Virus record (IMG/VR): IMGVR_UViG_3300027522_000013
Coordinates: 1-35,327 of that record
DNA: 35,327 nt
Reading direction: 5' to 3' (one strand)
Source: a virus
The position numbers and the translations under genes are program-made. Positions 27,721 to 34,694 of the stretch are shown piece by piece. How positions within the stretch are numbered: position 1 is the stretch's first letter; every line of letters begins with the position of its first letter. The notes under the pieces are model-generated. The model was not told where the DNA came from, did not search any database, and saw only the letters and a list, made by a program, of their open reading frames with translations.

Positions 27721-29448
27721 TTAGTGGGTGTCTGCCCATGTGTCTCCGACTTTGTAGTCACCAGCGAGAGGGCAGTTGAGGTTGTAGTAAGTCCCTGCGG
27801 CTTGCATACAGCTGGTTGCAAGTCTCCCAAAGACATCTGCTTTTCCTGCTCTAACTTCAGTTTGGATTTCATCATGTATATTCCCTATAAAGTTATAGTC
27901 TATACCCCATAGTATAGCATATTCATTAAGTAAACACAACGCTTTCTTCATTACAATAGCACCTGATGACTGCAATAAAGTATTCAATGCCGCGTGTGCT
28001 GATCGTACATAGACCCTTCGCTTATCCAATCCAAGAACATAGCCTCTTCCAGCCGCCACTCCAACTCGTTCTCGTAGGCTTGCAAGAGCTGGCGTATTTC
28101 TAAGGAACTCTTCTTTAAGTCTCTTACCATCACGCTTAGTTCCTCCAACGATACTTCCGATTTTCTCGTCACCAGCCCCATACAAGAAAGCGTAGATGAA
28201 AGTCTTTGAAAGATCTCTAGTTTCAAGGCCAGCAGCCAACTGATTTGCCGTGTGAATGTCTCCGTTGAGTATTTCATTAGTGTATCCCTCGTCATTCATG
28301 TAATGAGCCAGCATTCGCAGCTCAAGTCCGCTTGCATCCATACCTACCAACTTGTATCCCTCTGGCACAATCCACACATCTCTGCACTCTCTGCCATAAG
28401 GTGATTTAATTGCTGGAATCTGGCCCATGTTAGGACTAGAGTGTGTCATGCGTCCCGTTACTGCCCCATTGGGGTTGACGTACCCATGTACTCTACCGTC
28501 CTTCTTAACCGCCTCTATCCAGCTCTGAACCTGTGCGATACGCTTCTGTATCATAAGGTACTCGCCTATCAATACCGCCTGTGGTATACCCTTAACTTCC
28601 CTAAGGACTGACTCGTCAACAATGGCCTGTCCTTTCTCAGTAAACTGCTTAGGTTTCCAGCCAAAGTACTGTAAGTGTCTGCCTATCTGTTGTCGTGACC
28701 CTAGGTTAAACATAGGGAAGTCAATGCGGCTAAAGGGTGCTACCGCTGTTTCCCATTGCTCTCCTAGGAACTTGAGTCCAACGACACTAATCTCGCCATC
28801 TTTCTTAATCTTAGGTGTAACTTGTTTGATGAATGTAGGCAATGGCTTGAATACCTCGTGTACCTTATCCTCAAGGTCGTACTTCTTCTCCTTAAGCTCT
28901 GCGAGTAATAAAAAACATTTCTCTTGATCTAAGAGCCATCCTGTTTTAATTTGCTTTGATACAATAGCTTGTACTTGGTGTTCAAGATCAATGCTTTCAG
29001 CGCCAAAATCTCTAAGCTCCTGAAGTAGTCTATTGTACACCAGCGTATTAACTCTAACATCCTGTACACAATACTCCACCATATCCTGCGAGAAATTATC
29101 CCAATCACTGTAATCACCTTTCGGTTGGTTTAATAGCGAACCCCAGTTCTCTAAGGAATGTCCACCGTCCCTTGATGGGTTAGCTAAACGTGATAGCACT
29201 AGGGTGTCCGTAATCTTACACTTGCTAAAATCAGTACCTAATAATCTCTCCAACACTGGTATGTCATAGCCAATTATATTATGGCCTATCACTTCACAGT
29301 TATCAAAGCCTAGAAGCCACTCATTGAAGTCAAACAAACTGAAGCCGTGAAACTCAAAGAACTCTTCAGTGCCTACAATGTGAGCAACGATACACCACAC
29401 CCTATCAGGGTTTAAACCGTTAGCCTCTATGTCAAATACTATTTTCAT
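27721..29448 (-). CDS. DNA polymerase, family A (T7 gp5-like)
   Basis: The replicative polymerase has 575 residues. The N-terminal 3'-5' exonuclease has FDIEANG (Asp 6, Glu 8), GHNIIGYD (Asp 62) and YCVQD (Asp 130). The polymerase part has motif A GMDASGLELR (Asp 371), motif B RDLSKTFIYAFLYG (Lys 415) and motif C IHDE (525-527). The residue equivalent to E. coli Phe762 / T7 Tyr526 is Tyr 419, as in T7. It is shorter than T7's 704 residues, probably in the thumb/thioredoxin-loop region. It overlaps the helicase stop by one base (TAATG). Confidence 0.95.
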   Translation of the reverse strand: MKIVFDIEANGLNPDRVWCIVAHIVGTEEFFEFHGFSLFDFNEWLLGFDNCEVIGHNIIGYDIPVLERLLGTDFSKCKITDTLVLSRLANPSRDGGHSLENWGSLLNQPKGDYSDWDNFSQDMVEYCVQDVRVNTLVYNRLLQELRDFGAESIDLEHQVQAIVSKQIKTGWLLDQEKCFLLLAELKEKKYDLEDKVHEVFKPLPTFIKQVTPKIKKDGEISVVGLKFLGEQWETAVAPFSRIDFPMFNLGSRQQIGRHLQYFGWKPKQFTEKGQAIVDESVLREVKGIPQAVLIGEYLMIQKRIAQVQSWIEAVKKDGRVHGYVNPNGAVTGRMTHSSPNMGQIPAIKSPYGRECRDVWIVPEGYKLVGMDASGLELRMLAHYMNDEGYTNEILNGDIHTANQLAAGLETRDLSKTFIYAFLYGAGDEKIGSIVGGTKRDGKRLKEEFLRNTPALASLRERVGVAAGRGYVLGLDKRRVYVRSAHAALNTLLQSSGAIVMKKALCLLNEYAILWGIDYNFIGNIHDEIQTEVRAGKADVFGRLATSCMQAAGTYYNLNCPLAGDYKVGDTWADTH

Positions 29449-31076
29449 TAAAACTCCGTCTCATTACCTACTGGACAACTGGTTTCTATCATTCTACCAC
29501 TGACCTTATCATAATACAGGTAACACGCTGGTCCTGTCAAGCCCACGAACCTATTTTTTAACACTCGTACACAGGTCGTGTTGCGTGTCTCAGGGTCTGC
29601 GTGTTGCTGATCTCGCTCTAAGCCAATAACAATGTCACTGAGTTGTGCTATTGCTGCTGAACCTCTCAACTCACCTAAGCTAATCCTGCCACCATCTTCA
29701 TGCGCCTTTGAGCCACTAGGTCTACGCAAGTGTGATACTAAAAATAGCCCTACACCTGTCTCTTGCACTAGCTTTCTAAGGTTTGTCATAATGCTGTCAA
29801 TAGCTTTACGCTCGTCACCGTTGTCTTGATCGCTGACCACGATGCTGAGGTGATCCAAGATGATCCACTTGCAGTCCAAGCCTTTAGCCATGTAACGTAT
29901 GCGGCCTAATAGGTTGTCCTCGCTCGTAGAACCCCAGTGGTCAAACATATAGATACGTCCTGACCCTAACGTCCTGTCCCAGTATCCTTTCTTCTCTTCT
30001 TGAGTCACTGTCTTGTCAAGGTGAAGCTGCTTGTTAGCCTCAATGGACATGATGCCCAACGCTGTCTTGGGTATGTCCTCCTCTAACGCTAGGATACCTA
30101 TGTTGTCCTCAGTAGCTCCAAGCAAGTAATGCTCAAGCTCCCTGACTATCTGTGACTTACCCATACCTGAGCCAGAGGTAATGGTCACTAGCTCCTTAGG
30201 TCTAAAGCCGTGGGTGTACTCATTCAGGCATGACCACGGATAGTCAATGGACTTCACGTTGGACTGCTTGATGATCAGATCCCAAGTCTCATTACCTGCC
30301 ACGATACCGTCAGGCTGATAGGTCTTAGCGTTCCACCACTCCTTAACAAAGTCCTGCACCTTACGAGCCTTGAGCATGTCCCCTGCATCCTTCATGGGCA
30401 GTGTGACATTCTTGGCCTTGTTGGGGGTGAACAAGTCCAGTACTGACCTTGCGGCCTCTTGTCCAGCCTTATCATTATCAAAACATATGACCACGCTATC
30501 AAAGGACTCAAGCCACTCTAGGTTAGCCTTGATGTCTTTGGCGGCACTGGCCGCGCCTGATCTAATGGATACAACGGGCCACTTACCGTCAAACATTTCA
30601 TTGACTGCGAGTGCGTCTGCTTCTCCCTCTACTACTGTAATGTATTTACCACCTGCCTTAAATGCTTGCTGACCAAACAGCCCTGCATTGTCAAAGGAAC
30701 CCGTGGCATAGAATTGCTTGTTCTCTACAATCCGTACCTTAGTCCCTGTAGCCACGCCTGTATCTTTATCGTGGTAAGGGTAGTGGTGCTTAGTTATCGT
30801 CCCGTCAGTGCCGTACTCAACCGTGACACCATAACGCTTGGCCGTGTCTTGGTTGATCCTACGATCAGGGATTGCCGCTATTACACCTGTCATCTCTAAT
30901 GTCCTTGCGCTTGTCGCGGGTTTATGGTTTGGTATTGTACCGTCTCCATGCTCGTAGTGTGAACAGCCACCCGAAAAACAGGTGGCGTGTCCATCGGAAT
31001 AACGAGCCAGATTGTTGGATGAGCCACACGATGGGCATGGCTCATGTCTAACAAAGGTTGACTCTTCCATAGTCAT
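29448..31076 (-). CDS. Primase-helicase (T7 gp4-like)
   Basis: It unwinds the fork and makes primers. The 542-residue protein has a zinc-binding domain (Cys 14, 17, 33, 38 in CPSC and CFSGGC). A TOPRIM primase core follows (VVEGEADA with Glu 150, and CFDND at 198-202), then a RecA-like DnaB-family helicase with Walker A SGSGMGKS (301-308), LALEED and WIILDHLSIV. This is the full bifunctional T7 architecture. It starts 2 bp after the single-stranded DNA-binding gene and overlaps the polymerase start. Confidence 0.95.
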   Translation of the reverse strand: MTMEESTFVRHEPCPSCGSSNNLARYSDGHATCFSGGCSHYEHGDGTIPNHKPATSARTLEMTGVIAAIPDRRINQDTAKRYGVTVEYGTDGTITKHHYPYHDKDTGVATGTKVRIVENKQFYATGSFDNAGLFGQQAFKAGGKYITVVEGEADALAVNEMFDGKWPVVSIRSGAASAAKDIKANLEWLESFDSVVICFDNDKAGQEAARSVLDLFTPNKAKNVTLPMKDAGDMLKARKVQDFVKEWWNAKTYQPDGIVAGNETWDLIIKQSNVKSIDYPWSCLNEYTHGFRPKELVTITSGSGMGKSQIVRELEHYLLGATEDNIGILALEEDIPKTALGIMSIEANKQLHLDKTVTQEEKKGYWDRTLGSGRIYMFDHWGSTSEDNLLGRIRYMAKGLDCKWIILDHLSIVVSDQDNGDERKAIDSIMTNLRKLVQETGVGLFLVSHLRRPSGSKAHEDGGRISLGELRGSAAIAQLSDIVIGLERDQQHADPETRNTTCVRVLKNRFVGLTGPACYLYYDKVSGRMIETSCPVGNETEF

Positions 31077-31078
31077 TA

Positions 31079-31444
31079 TCAGAAGTCCTCACCACCTTCC
31101 TGCTCCGCAACTTCCAGTACCTTAATCTTATTCAGATAAGTACCTGTCCCGTGTACAGGATGAGGCTGACCCTCTGCCCATAACAAGCGCACCTTAGACC
31201 CTCGACCAATTCTACCTGCAAAGGGCTGACCATCTACATCCATTACTGGCACATCATACTTGGTGCTGAACTTGCGCTGCTTTACTCCTTCATACTCTCG
31301 CATCTTGATGCCCATACCAGACAAATTATCTGCGGTGTCTTCATCAACACTAATGACCACTGAGTATTTACCTGTAGACTGACCCTGATACATCTCATGA
31401 GTGTCTAGGTTCTCAAACGCTATTGTACCTTCTACTACTGCCAT
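31079..31444 (-). CDS. Probable single-stranded DNA-binding protein (gp2.5-like)
   Basis: The 121-residue protein is beta-rich (TIAFENL, KYSVVISVD, RKFSTKYDVPVMD, RGSKVRLLWA, YLNKIKVLEV), as expected of an OB fold. It ends in an acidic tail closing with Phe (EQEGGEDF), the hallmark of phage T7 gp2.5 and bacterial SSB tails that contact polymerase and helicase. It is the first gene of the replication cluster, directly before primase-helicase, the T7-like order. The leader upstream contains the shared 23-bp element and a consensus promoter. Family assignment rests on these features, not on a strong motif. Confidence 0.75.
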   Translation of the reverse strand: MAVVEGTIAFENLDTHEMYQGQSTGKYSVVISVDEDTADNLSGMGIKMREYEGVKQRKFSTKYDVPVMDVDGQPFAGRIGRGSKVRLLWAEGQPHPVHGTGTYLNKIKVLEVAEQEGGEDF

Positions 31445-31494
31445 AATTACTACTCCTAGTTGTTGTGATACTACTTAAGTATCGTTTGGTTTAA

Positions 31495-31517
31495 ACTTTA
31501 ATTATAATCTTTAAAGT
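31495..31517 (-). promoter_or_regulatory. Shared leader element, leftward copy
   Basis: A 23-bp element with inverted arms ACTTTAA and TTAAAGT around a 9-bp centre is identical in 22 of 23 positions to 34644-34666, in the same orientation relative to transcription. It lies between the 31540-31568 promoter and the SSB gene. A TACTTAAGTA palindrome lies just downstream, and TTCTTAAGAA just upstream by the -10. Confidence 0.65.
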
Positions 31518-31539
31518 ATTTCTATCGCTTCTTAAGAAT

Positions 31540-31568
31540 ATTATATCATCAGTTATCACTCTTGTCAA
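31540..31568 (-). promoter_or_regulatory. Consensus sigma-70 promoter for the replication operon
   Basis: On the minus strand TTGACA (31563-31568) and TATAAT (31540-31545) are separated by 17 bp, a perfect consensus. Transcription would run leftward through SSB, primase-helicase, polymerase and on to ribonucleotide reductase. The -35 lies inside the end of the preceding small gene. Confidence 0.88.
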
Positions 31569-31734
31569 ATATATATTCATCCTTATTGTATGACTCATTA
31601 AAACCATCCATAAGGGCATCGTTTGAGTGTCTGGCACATTCTCCACATAGGTCTAGGTATGCGCCAGTATTAGCATCTTTCTTTTTTAGTTCATATTCAC
31701 TCATTATCACATCACATGCTTTACATCTACTCAT
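31549..31734 (-). CDS. Small zinc-finger-like protein (61 aa)
   Basis: The product has two cysteine pairs, CKAC (residues 4-7) and CGEC (30-33), spaced as in a small treble-clef or DksA-like zinc finger, and an acidic tail. ATG 31734 overlaps the previous stop (ATGA) and has an AAGGAGAAG site. The end of the gene overlaps the replication promoter. A regulatory or host-takeover role is plausible but unproven. Confidence 0.7.
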   Translation of the reverse strand: MSRCKACDVIMSEYELKKKDANTGAYLDLCGECARHSNDALMDGFNESYNKDEYIFDKSDN

Positions 31735-31964
31735 AACTCTTCTCCTTTACCAAAAGCAAGCATATACTGCTCACGCATTACATTAATGTCCTGAGCATAG
31801 TATTCATCCCTAACCTGCCTAGTGACTCTCTGTGTCAGTTCAGATAGCGACATACAGTATACTTGATACTCTACTAGCTCGTCTACCATATCCTGCGCTG
31901 TAGGCTCTATCCAATCATTGCAAGGCTCGTCATATCCTATTAGACCCTCTTTAATCCTGCTCAC
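31731..31964 (-). CDS. Small early protein (77 aa), unknown
   Basis: GTG 31964 has a GGGAG site 7-8 bases upstream and gives MSRIKEGLIGYDEPCNDWIEPTAQ and on to an ATGA overlap with the next gene. A TTG at 31979 is the alternative start. The protein is acidic and helical. No family is recognised; its place in the coupled row of early genes supports that it is real. Confidence 0.6.
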   Translation of the reverse strand: MSRIKEGLIGYDEPCNDWIEPTAQDMVDELVEYQVYCMSLSELTQRVTRQVRDEYYAQDINVMREQYMLAFGKGEEL

Positions 31965-32148
31965 TGTATACTCTCCCAAAAGTTATTAAAATGAACGGTA
32001 AGTATAGCAGTATGCCCTCAAAAGGTAAAGCACTTACTTCTTCCGTTTCCTTGTTCATTGTCCAAACTGCGCGACTATCTGCAAACTCAAGGAACAAGCC
32101 GCACCCGTTAATCAGTTCTATTGATAAGTGTCTACCGAATATAATCAT
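31951..32148 (-). CDS. Small early membrane protein (65 aa), unknown
   Basis: ATG 32148 has a perfect AAGGAGAAG site and overlaps the previous stop (ATGA). The product is MIIFGRHLSIELINGCGLFL, a polar middle, then one likely membrane segment near the C-terminus (GILLYLPFILITFGRVY). No homologue is known to me. Confidence 0.65.
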   Translation of the reverse strand: MIIFGRHLSIELINGCGLFLEFADSRAVWTMNKETEEVSALPFEGILLYLPFILITFGRVYSEQD

Positions 32149-32315
32149 TCTACTTCTCCTTTTACTGGTAGTGCTTGTTTAATATCAGTAGCACACTCCG
32201 CTTCCAAGACTAACGGTTTACATAACTCCTTGCACCATTGCTTAAGCGTTAACCTTGTATTCATCCAAGATTTCCACATCTGTTTTTCGTCCATCGTATC
32301 TATTAATCTAGCCAT
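32145..32315 (-). CDS. Small early protein (56 aa), unknown
   Basis: The start MARLIDTMDEKQMWKSWMN is followed by a Cys-containing basic helix (QWCKELCKP) and ends in GEVE with TGA overlapping the next ATG. It overlaps the preceding gene by 8 bp and has a GAGGAG site. The evidence is coupling, ribosome site and open frame; there is no recognised domain. Confidence 0.55.
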   Translation of the reverse strand: MARLIDTMDEKQMWKSWMNTRLTLKQWCKELCKPLVLEAECATDIKQALPVKGEVE

Positions 32316-32463
32316 CTTTCTCTTGCTCCTCTTTACGTTTAATGTCTGCGAGTGCCATTGCTATCTCATAAGGTTGCATAGGCGGGTAATCATCTTCGTC
32401 AATCAGCTCCTCATCACCATGCAAATAGTCCTCACAACTGCCATTCCATCCACCTATGTTCAT
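32308..32463 (-). CDS. Small acidic early protein (51 aa), unknown
   Basis: ATG 32463 follows a GGGAG site and the stop of the preceding gene overlaps it (ATGA). The product has a Gly/Trp-rich start (MNIGGWNGSC), an acidic middle (DEELIDEDDYPP) and a charged helix (IKRKEEQEKDG). Small acidic early phage proteins often bind host enzymes, but nothing specific is visible here. Confidence 0.55.
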   Translation of the reverse strand: MNIGGWNGSCEDYLHGDEELIDEDDYPPMQPYEIAMALADIKRKEEQEKDG

Positions 32464-32624
32464 ACATCACTCCCTAAAATAACCACTATAAATGTATACC
32501 ATACCATTGTCAACAACAGGCCACCGCAACCTAATGCCGTCCAGCCAATAGCCGCAACAAGAAACTGCTCTCTCTTTTGCTTACTTAACTCGCGTTTTGT
32601 TAGTATCTTTCTCGCATTATTCAT
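32460..32624 (-). CDS. Small early membrane protein (54 aa), unknown
   Basis: ATG 32624 has a GAGGTG site. A basic N-terminal third (RKILTKRELSKQKREQ) precedes hydrophobic segments from residue 21 to 50 (FLVAAIGWTALGCGG, LLLTMVWYTFIVVIL). The arrangement predicts an inner-membrane protein with its basic end in the cytoplasm. It is coupled to the next gene by an ATGA overlap. Confidence 0.6.
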   Translation of the reverse strand: MNNARKILTKRELSKQKREQFLVAAIGWTALGCGGLLLTMVWYTFIVVILGSDV

Positions 32625-32688
32625 AATACACCTCGTATATGGCCCTGTATTGCGTTCTAAGAGCCTTTAGCTTAATTTATGGGCTACC

Positions 32689-32808
32689 CTATTGGTTACC
32701 CTTATACTTGCTTAGACGTTCATTCTGTATAATTAGCTCACTTTGCCAGACTGCCCAACATGCGCCAATTAATACCAATGCGGCCATTAATTCCATTATT
32801 ATTTGCAT
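32689..32808 (-). CDS. Tiny membrane protein (39 aa), unknown
   Basis: The frame gives a single membrane segment (IIMELMAALVLIGACWAVW) followed by a polar helix (QSELIIQNERLSKYKGNQ). The ribosome site is weak (GAGAG). It lies 10 bp after the stop of the preceding tiny gene and is separated from the next by 64 bp with no frame I can support. Confidence 0.45.
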   Translation of the reverse strand: MQIIMELMAALVLIGACWAVWQSELIIQNERLSKYKGNQ

Positions 32809-32818
32809 AATTTAGCTC

Positions 32819-32911
32819 TCATAATAGATTGACTCCCAATAGATAGACAAGCGTTATTGTACACCATGTACAAATTGCAACTGTCAACCAATCCATCTTG
32901 CGCTTGTTCAT
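32819..32911 (-). CDS. Tiny membrane protein (30 aa), unknown
   Basis: ATG 32911 overlaps the stop of the Gp88-like gene (ATGA) and has a GAGGTG site. The product is MNKRKMDWLTVAICTWCTI followed by more hydrophobic residues, a basic head plus one membrane segment. It is very short, but the coupling and ribosome site favour a real gene. Confidence 0.5.
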   Translation of the reverse strand: MNKRKMDWLTVAICTWCTITLVYLLGVNLL

Positions 32912-33588
32912 TGTGTCACCTCTATAGTCTGTATTAGGTTTTTAATTTGTTTGAGCATACTAACGCCATGAGCGGGATATGCAACATGTTTTACTGTTTT
33001 ATTCCAACATGCTCTACATGGTCCACATTTGCCCTCGCGTGTACCAGCCTCACACAACGTCATTACAGGCGTTAGATACTCGCGGCTGGGTATAATTGTG
33101 CTAGTGTTGGCCGCTTGTATCAATTCACCTGTCACGCTATCGCTGGACAATCTAACAACTACATTCGGTAGCTTTTGCATATCAGCAAGTACAGGCATAA
33201 ACTTTTTAAACTTATGCATACGCGTTGGTAGCCAATGATTGCACCAAGGAGTAGCGGCCATAACTGACAATATCTTTTTAGCCAACCGTAGGTCGTAAAC
33301 ATCGCCTGAATCAAACCACCTAAAATAGCGATCATTGTCTAATTCCGCAACCATTACAGCTACCCAGTCCGCTTGTTGCCAGTCCTCGCGATTATGCTCC
33401 CTTGGTGCTTTTACGTTGGGAAACCTATAGTTACCTGTAGTGGCATAGCAACCCTTACAAGCTGGCACTAGATCGCCCTTGCTATCCTTAGACGCTGGAC
33501 AAGTATCAAGTGCTTGCAATGACCATGAACGACAAGGCATCTTGCTGGGTCTGCTAAATTTTGGTTGTGCATTCATGAATTTAACCAT
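32908..33588 (-). CDS. Gp88-like cysteine-rich phage protein, possibly radical-SAM-like
   Basis: ATG 33588 with a GGAGG site gives 226 residues. Features are SWSLQALDTCPAS, then CKGCYATTGNYRFPNV, a central FRWFDSGDVYDL, VVRLSSDS, and the C-terminal CGPCRACWNKTVKHVAYPAHG. The pattern C...CxxCYA early, SGD in the middle and CxxCxxCW late matches the 'gene product 88' family of mycobacteriophages, and more loosely the Gp37/Gp68 phage proteins. The clustered cysteines suggest an iron-sulfur or zinc site on a barrel fold; function is unknown. It lies at the upstream end of the early leftward row. Confidence 0.65.
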   Translation of the reverse strand: MVKFMNAQPKFSRPSKMPCRSWSLQALDTCPASKDSKGDLVPACKGCYATTGNYRFPNVKAPREHNREDWQQADWVAVMVAELDNDRYFRWFDSGDVYDLRLAKKILSVMAATPWCNHWLPTRMHKFKKFMPVLADMQKLPNVVVRLSSDSVTGELIQAANTSTIIPSREYLTPVMTLCEAGTREGKCGPCRACWNKTVKHVAYPAHGVSMLKQIKNLIQTIEVTQ

Positions 33589-33589
33589 A

Positions 33590-33931
33590 TTATGCCTCCT
33601 CCTCTGCTCTCGAACCCGTATCAATTAACCATTCTGCTTTTGTTTCTTTAGCTTTAATATACGCATCGTGCCATGTGGCTAAACCCTCTGTTACTCTGGG
33701 ATCACGCAACACCACCTCGCGGCTCCGTTTAACAAAGGCTTCACCTACAAGTTTCTTTGCAAATTCTAGGACCGCATTGCCTTTCTTTTCATAATCTTCG
33801 CCTATAGACCAACAAGATGAATCTTTACCGCCTGAGGTATCTATATAAGCTAAAGTCTTCCAGTGTTGTGATTCGGTTGATAATTTTAAATCTTCGAGCC
33901 TACCTTGTATTAGTATCTCTAGCTTATTCAT
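33590..33931 (-). CDS. First leftward early protein (113 aa), unknown
   Basis: This gene is nearest the leftward promoter and so would be the first phage product made from that transcript. ATG 33931 has an AAAGGTAG site. The product is helical and charged (MNKLEILIQGRLEDLKLSTE ... WLIDTGSRAEEEA), with no recognised motif. First-position early proteins often act on host transcription or defences; that is context only. Confidence 0.65.
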   Translation of the reverse strand: MNKLEILIQGRLEDLKLSTESQHWKTLAYIDTSGGKDSSCWSIGEDYEKKGNAVLEFAKKLVGEAFVKRSREVVLRDPRVTEGLATWHDAYIKAKETKAEWLIDTGSRAEEEA

Positions 33932-33997
33932 AATGACTACCTTTAGTTGATAATGATTCTCATTTACAAGGGTTCCTTTCCCTTGCCTCTTGCACCC

Positions 33998-34026
33998 ATT
34001 ATAGAGCCTTATCAGCTACATGCTAA
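33998..34026 (-). promoter_or_regulatory. Leftward early promoter (TTAGCA-17-TATAAT)
   Basis: On the minus strand the -10 TATAAT (33998-34003) and a four-of-six -35 TTAGCA (34021-34026) are 17 bp apart, about 67 bp before the first early gene. It would transcribe the micro-gene row. Confidence 0.6.
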
Positions 34027-34259
34027 TGCTTTGTGTGCATGACCTTAATAAACTATATGCATCTAATGCATAACCTACATGCTACCTTCTATCACACGCG
34101 CCCGTGTACGCGAGTACTACATACTGTCAGCAATGTCAACCACTATTATTCTCAAGCATAGCCCATTGATAATGTCAACAACTGTTTCATCATGTATACC
34201 TTAGGGTATCCACATGCACACTCACACTTCCCTTATGCAATACCCGTGCCAACAATGGG

Positions 34260-34341
34260 CCGCATGTATAACCTGTGTATAACTTATGCACAACATGCGG
34301 ACCCTGTGGGTAACTATGTGCAAAACCTGTGGATAACTTTG
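34260..34341. other. DnaA-box cluster, probable replication origin core
   Basis: Boxes matching TTATNCACA occur at 34274-34282 (minus), 34284-34292 (plus) and 34328-34336 (minus), with a one-mismatch copy at 34305-34313 (minus). The first two form a 19-bp near-palindrome, TGTGTATAACTTATGCACA, enclosed by an 8-bp inverted repeat CCGCATGT/ACATGCGG (34260-34267, 34293-34300). The minus-facing boxes share the wider context CCTGTGNRTAACT at 34272, 34303 and 34326, like iterons. Confidence 0.6.
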
Positions 34342-34544
34342 GGGACGGGGGGGCGCTGGGGGTATCGCAGGATTGTTACTGTACCCGCCAGTATACAAAA
34401 TAGTAGGAAATTGGGATTGACACCTGTATCCTCATGTGTACTGTAAGTCTTTGTTATATATAAGTAAACATAGGTCGCCCACAGGGATGACACAAGCTAA
34501 CAAAAGGGACATGGGAATAACTTTAATAATATAGTAAATAAAGC

Positions 34545-34573
34545 TTGACTTAAGGGCTTAGATATGATATAAT
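34545..34573 (+). promoter_or_regulatory. Rightward sigma-70 promoter (TTGACT-17-TATAAT)
   Basis: TTGACT (34545-34550) and TATAAT (34568-34573) are 17 bp apart. It faces the small terminase gene, 142 bp away, and would start the rightward (packaging/lysis/structural) transcript. Confidence 0.85.
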
Positions 34574-34643
34574 AACTAGTATAATAAAGAGATAAAGATA
34601 ACCAAGCGCCTTAAGACTACTTAACGGAACACTTTAAGATTAA

Positions 34644-34666
34644 ACTTTAAAGAATATAATTAAAGT
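34644..34666 (+). promoter_or_regulatory. Shared leader element, rightward copy
   Basis: This is the same 23-bp element as 31495-31517 (one mismatch, in the centre), located in the leader of the rightward transcript between promoter and small terminase. Arms are ACTTTAA and TTAAAGT. It is a candidate binding site for a regulator acting on both operons. Confidence 0.65.
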
Positions 34667-34674
34667 ATATCCTA

Positions 34675-34694
34675 AAGTATACTTAAGTATACTT
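34675..34694 (+). promoter_or_regulatory. 20-bp perfect palindrome in the rightward leader
   Basis: Two head-to-tail copies of AAGTATACTT, each itself a palindrome, give a perfect 20-bp dyad centred on CTTAAG. It ends 21 bp before the small terminase start. It could be an operator or an RNA hairpin near the ribosome site. Confidence 0.6.

Noticed and set aside
32128-32670. 180-codon plus-strand frame
   Set aside because: It runs against the chain of overlapping leftward micro-genes, which have ribosome sites and coupled stops; the translation looks random and Cys/His/Ser-rich.
34192-34446. 84-codon plus-strand frame over the DnaA boxes
   Set aside because: No ribosome site, and the sequence is explained by the repeats and boxes.
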